From contig CALFYQ010000242.1 in NCBI GenBank assembly GCA_937952085.1, positions 1-7,060 on the forward strand: 7,060 nt of DNA, in the 5' to 3' direction. The notes under the pieces are model-generated. The model did not search any database, was not told the origin of the DNA, and saw only the letters and a list, made by a program, of their open reading frames with translations. The position numbers and the translations under genes are program-made. How positions within the stretch are numbered: the first letter of the stretch is position 1; every line of letters starts with the position of its first letter. The stretch is from an uncultured Paracoccaceae bacterium. Its GTDB lineage: Bacteria > Pseudomonadota > Alphaproteobacteria > Rhodobacterales > Rhodobacteraceae. Below are positions 6,193-7,060 of this stretch, piece by piece.

Positions 6193-6432
6193 GGCCTGCG
6201 GATCGGCGTTCGCTCGCCGATCTGGTCGGCGCCATGGATGCCGGTGACGCTGGCCGGATCGGCGACGCGGTCGCATCCGCGTCCGCCTGGGCGATCACAG
6301 CGCGATTTCAAGGCCGTCGCTCCCGGCCCAAGCCTCTTCGGCCTTCGCTTGCGCTCCCGGCCGACGGACCGGGCGTCCTTCCACGGGGAGGCCGCTGATC
6401 CGGTCCGGGGCGCGCGGCGGCGGCGTCCGGCG
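6193..6432. other. Convergent intergenic region, no gene seen
   Basis: These 240 bases lie between the ends of rppH (plus) and the EF-G-like gene (minus). I find no start with a ribosome binding site and no recognisable protein. It contains hairpin-forming repeats, including GATCGGCG-TTCGCT-CGCCGATC and GACGCGG-TCGCAT-CCGCGTC (6264-6283), and an 11-base direct repeat CGCTCCCGGCC at 6318-6328 and 6352-6362. No hairpin is followed by a T-run on either strand. Confidence 0.6.
6201..6222 (+). terminator. Hairpin after rppH, possible end of the gpmI-rppH operon
   Basis: GATCGGCG pairs perfectly with CGCCGATC around a 6-base loop, 8 bases after the rppH stop. Its position fits an operon terminator. 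The bases that follow (TGGTCGGCGCC) contain no T-run, so intrinsic termination is doubtful and the hairpin may only mark or protect the 3' end. Confidence 0.35.
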
Positions 6433-7060
6433 CTATCCGGCCGCGGCGGCGGCGAGGGCCTTTTCGGCCTCCCGCCCGGTCGTCTCCTCGTAATGGTCGA
6501 AGGCGGCTTCGAGCCAGGCGACGCCCTGGGTCAGGCCGCCGAGCTGGAGCCGCAGATCGTCCAGCGATGGCTCCGGCAGGAGGGCGCGGAAGATGTCCCA
6601 GCCCGGCGCCTCGGGGTTCGGGTCGTAGCCGAGCACCTGGCCCTTGAGGCCGCTGACGAGGGCGAGGAGGCCGCCGGACCACTGCGCGGGGGTGTGGATC
6701 GCGACGGCGGCGACCGGGTGGAGGAGGACCGGCTTCGCCTCTTTCAGCGCCTCCCGCACGCAGGCGGCGGCGGCGATGCGGAAGGCGAGGTCGGAACTGT
6801 CGACCGCATGGGCCTTGCCGTCGTTCAGCAGCACTTCGAGATCGACCACGGGGAAGCCGAGCGGGCCTTTCCGGCAGGCGTCCTCCGCACCGGCGGCGAC
6901 GGCGGGGATGTAGTTGCGCGGCACCACGCCGCCCTTCACCTCCTCGCGGAAGCGGAAGCCCTCGCCGCGCGCCAGCGGCGAGACGACCAGGTTGACCTCG
7001 GCGAACTGGCCGGCGCCGCCGGTCTGCTTCTTGTGGCGGTGCCGTTTCTCGACGCGGCGG
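6433..7060 (-). CDS. Elongation factor G-like protein, C-terminal part (cut by window edge)
   Basis: The last 208 residues of an EF-G family translational GTPase; the GTPase domain lies beyond the right edge. Domain IV is clear: KKQTGGAGQFAEV (visible residues 10-22), VKGGVVPRNYIPAV (41-54) and HAVDSSDLAFRIAAA match canonical EF-G blocks, and this domain normally enters the A site during translocation. Domain V starts at KPVLLHPVAAV and ends in LTQGVAWLEAAFDHYEE. It lacks the usual arginine-rich segment: canonical SRRG-like residues read SGLKGQ, and the common RSLTQGRA reads GGLTQGVA. This points to a divergent EF-G paralogue (FusA2 type) and not the main fusA, which normally sits in the rpsL-rpsG-fusA-tuf cluster. 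The C-terminus is a short alanine-rich tail. Whether it has translocase activity cannot be told from this part. The gene is convergent with rppH. Confidence 0.88.
   Translation of the reverse strand, partial: RRVEKRHRHKKQTGGAGQFAEVNLVVSPLARGEGFRFREEVKGGVVPRNYIPAVAAGAEDACRKGPLGFPVVDLEVLLNDGKAHAVDSSDLAFRIAAAACVREALKEAKPVLLHPVAAVAIHTPAQWSGGLLALVSGLKGQVLGYDPNPEAPGWDIFRALLPEPSLDDLRLQLGGLTQGVAWLEAAFDHYEETTGREAEKALAAAAAG

Noticed and set aside
6235..6402. Small plus-strand frame beginning MDAGDAGRIGDAV after rppH
   Set aside because: There is no ribosome binding site, the second half becomes Arg/Pro-rich low complexity, and no family is recognisable.
6308..6682. Minus-strand frame of 124 codons overlapping the EF-G-like gene
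   Set aside because: It is an out-of-frame shadow of the EF-G-like coding sequence, rich in Arg, Pro and Gly.

Overview
The window is very GC-rich chromosomal DNA. Most of its codons end in G or C. The block gpmI - envC-like - ctpA - rppH, together with a divergent-type elongation factor G, looks alphaproteobacterial, most likely Rhodobacterales or a close relative. That assignment rests on recognising gene order and protein sequence, not on a database search. I see no rRNA, tRNA, CRISPR array, insertion sequence or phage gene.

Left part (1-1597, minus strand). Reading along the minus strand there are two very small genes in tandem (1457-1597 and 1293-1445), then a 3-oxoacyl-ACP reductase of the FabG type (501-1238), then a gap of 183 bases, then the N-terminal third of 6-phosphogluconolactonase (1-317, cut by the window edge). 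The gap holds a strong GC palindrome just after fabG and an AT-rich inverted repeat upstream of pgl. The two small genes encode 46- and 50-residue peptides that share an LDxxALDxAQG(G/A) block. This looks like a double-glycine leader, and it is the least explained feature of the window.

Middle part (1747-6192, plus strand). A tightly packed operon encodes cofactor-independent phosphoglycerate mutase (glycolysis), a secreted coiled-coil protein with a degenerate LytM domain (septal murein hydrolase activator type), a periplasmic S41 carboxy-terminal processing protease, and the Nudix RNA pyrophosphohydrolase RppH. Every junction is a 4-base stop/start overlap (GTGA, ATGA, GTGA), so the four genes are almost surely co-transcribed and translationally coupled. 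The operon diverges from the small-peptide genes across about 150 bases.

Right part (6193-7060). A 240-base non-coding stretch separates rppH from a convergent gene that enters from the right edge. It encodes domains IV and V of an EF-G paralogue whose domain V differs from canonical EF-G.

Functionally the window is mostly housekeeping: central carbon metabolism, fatty-acid synthesis, envelope remodelling and RNA decay. The accessory element is the pair of leader-like peptides.
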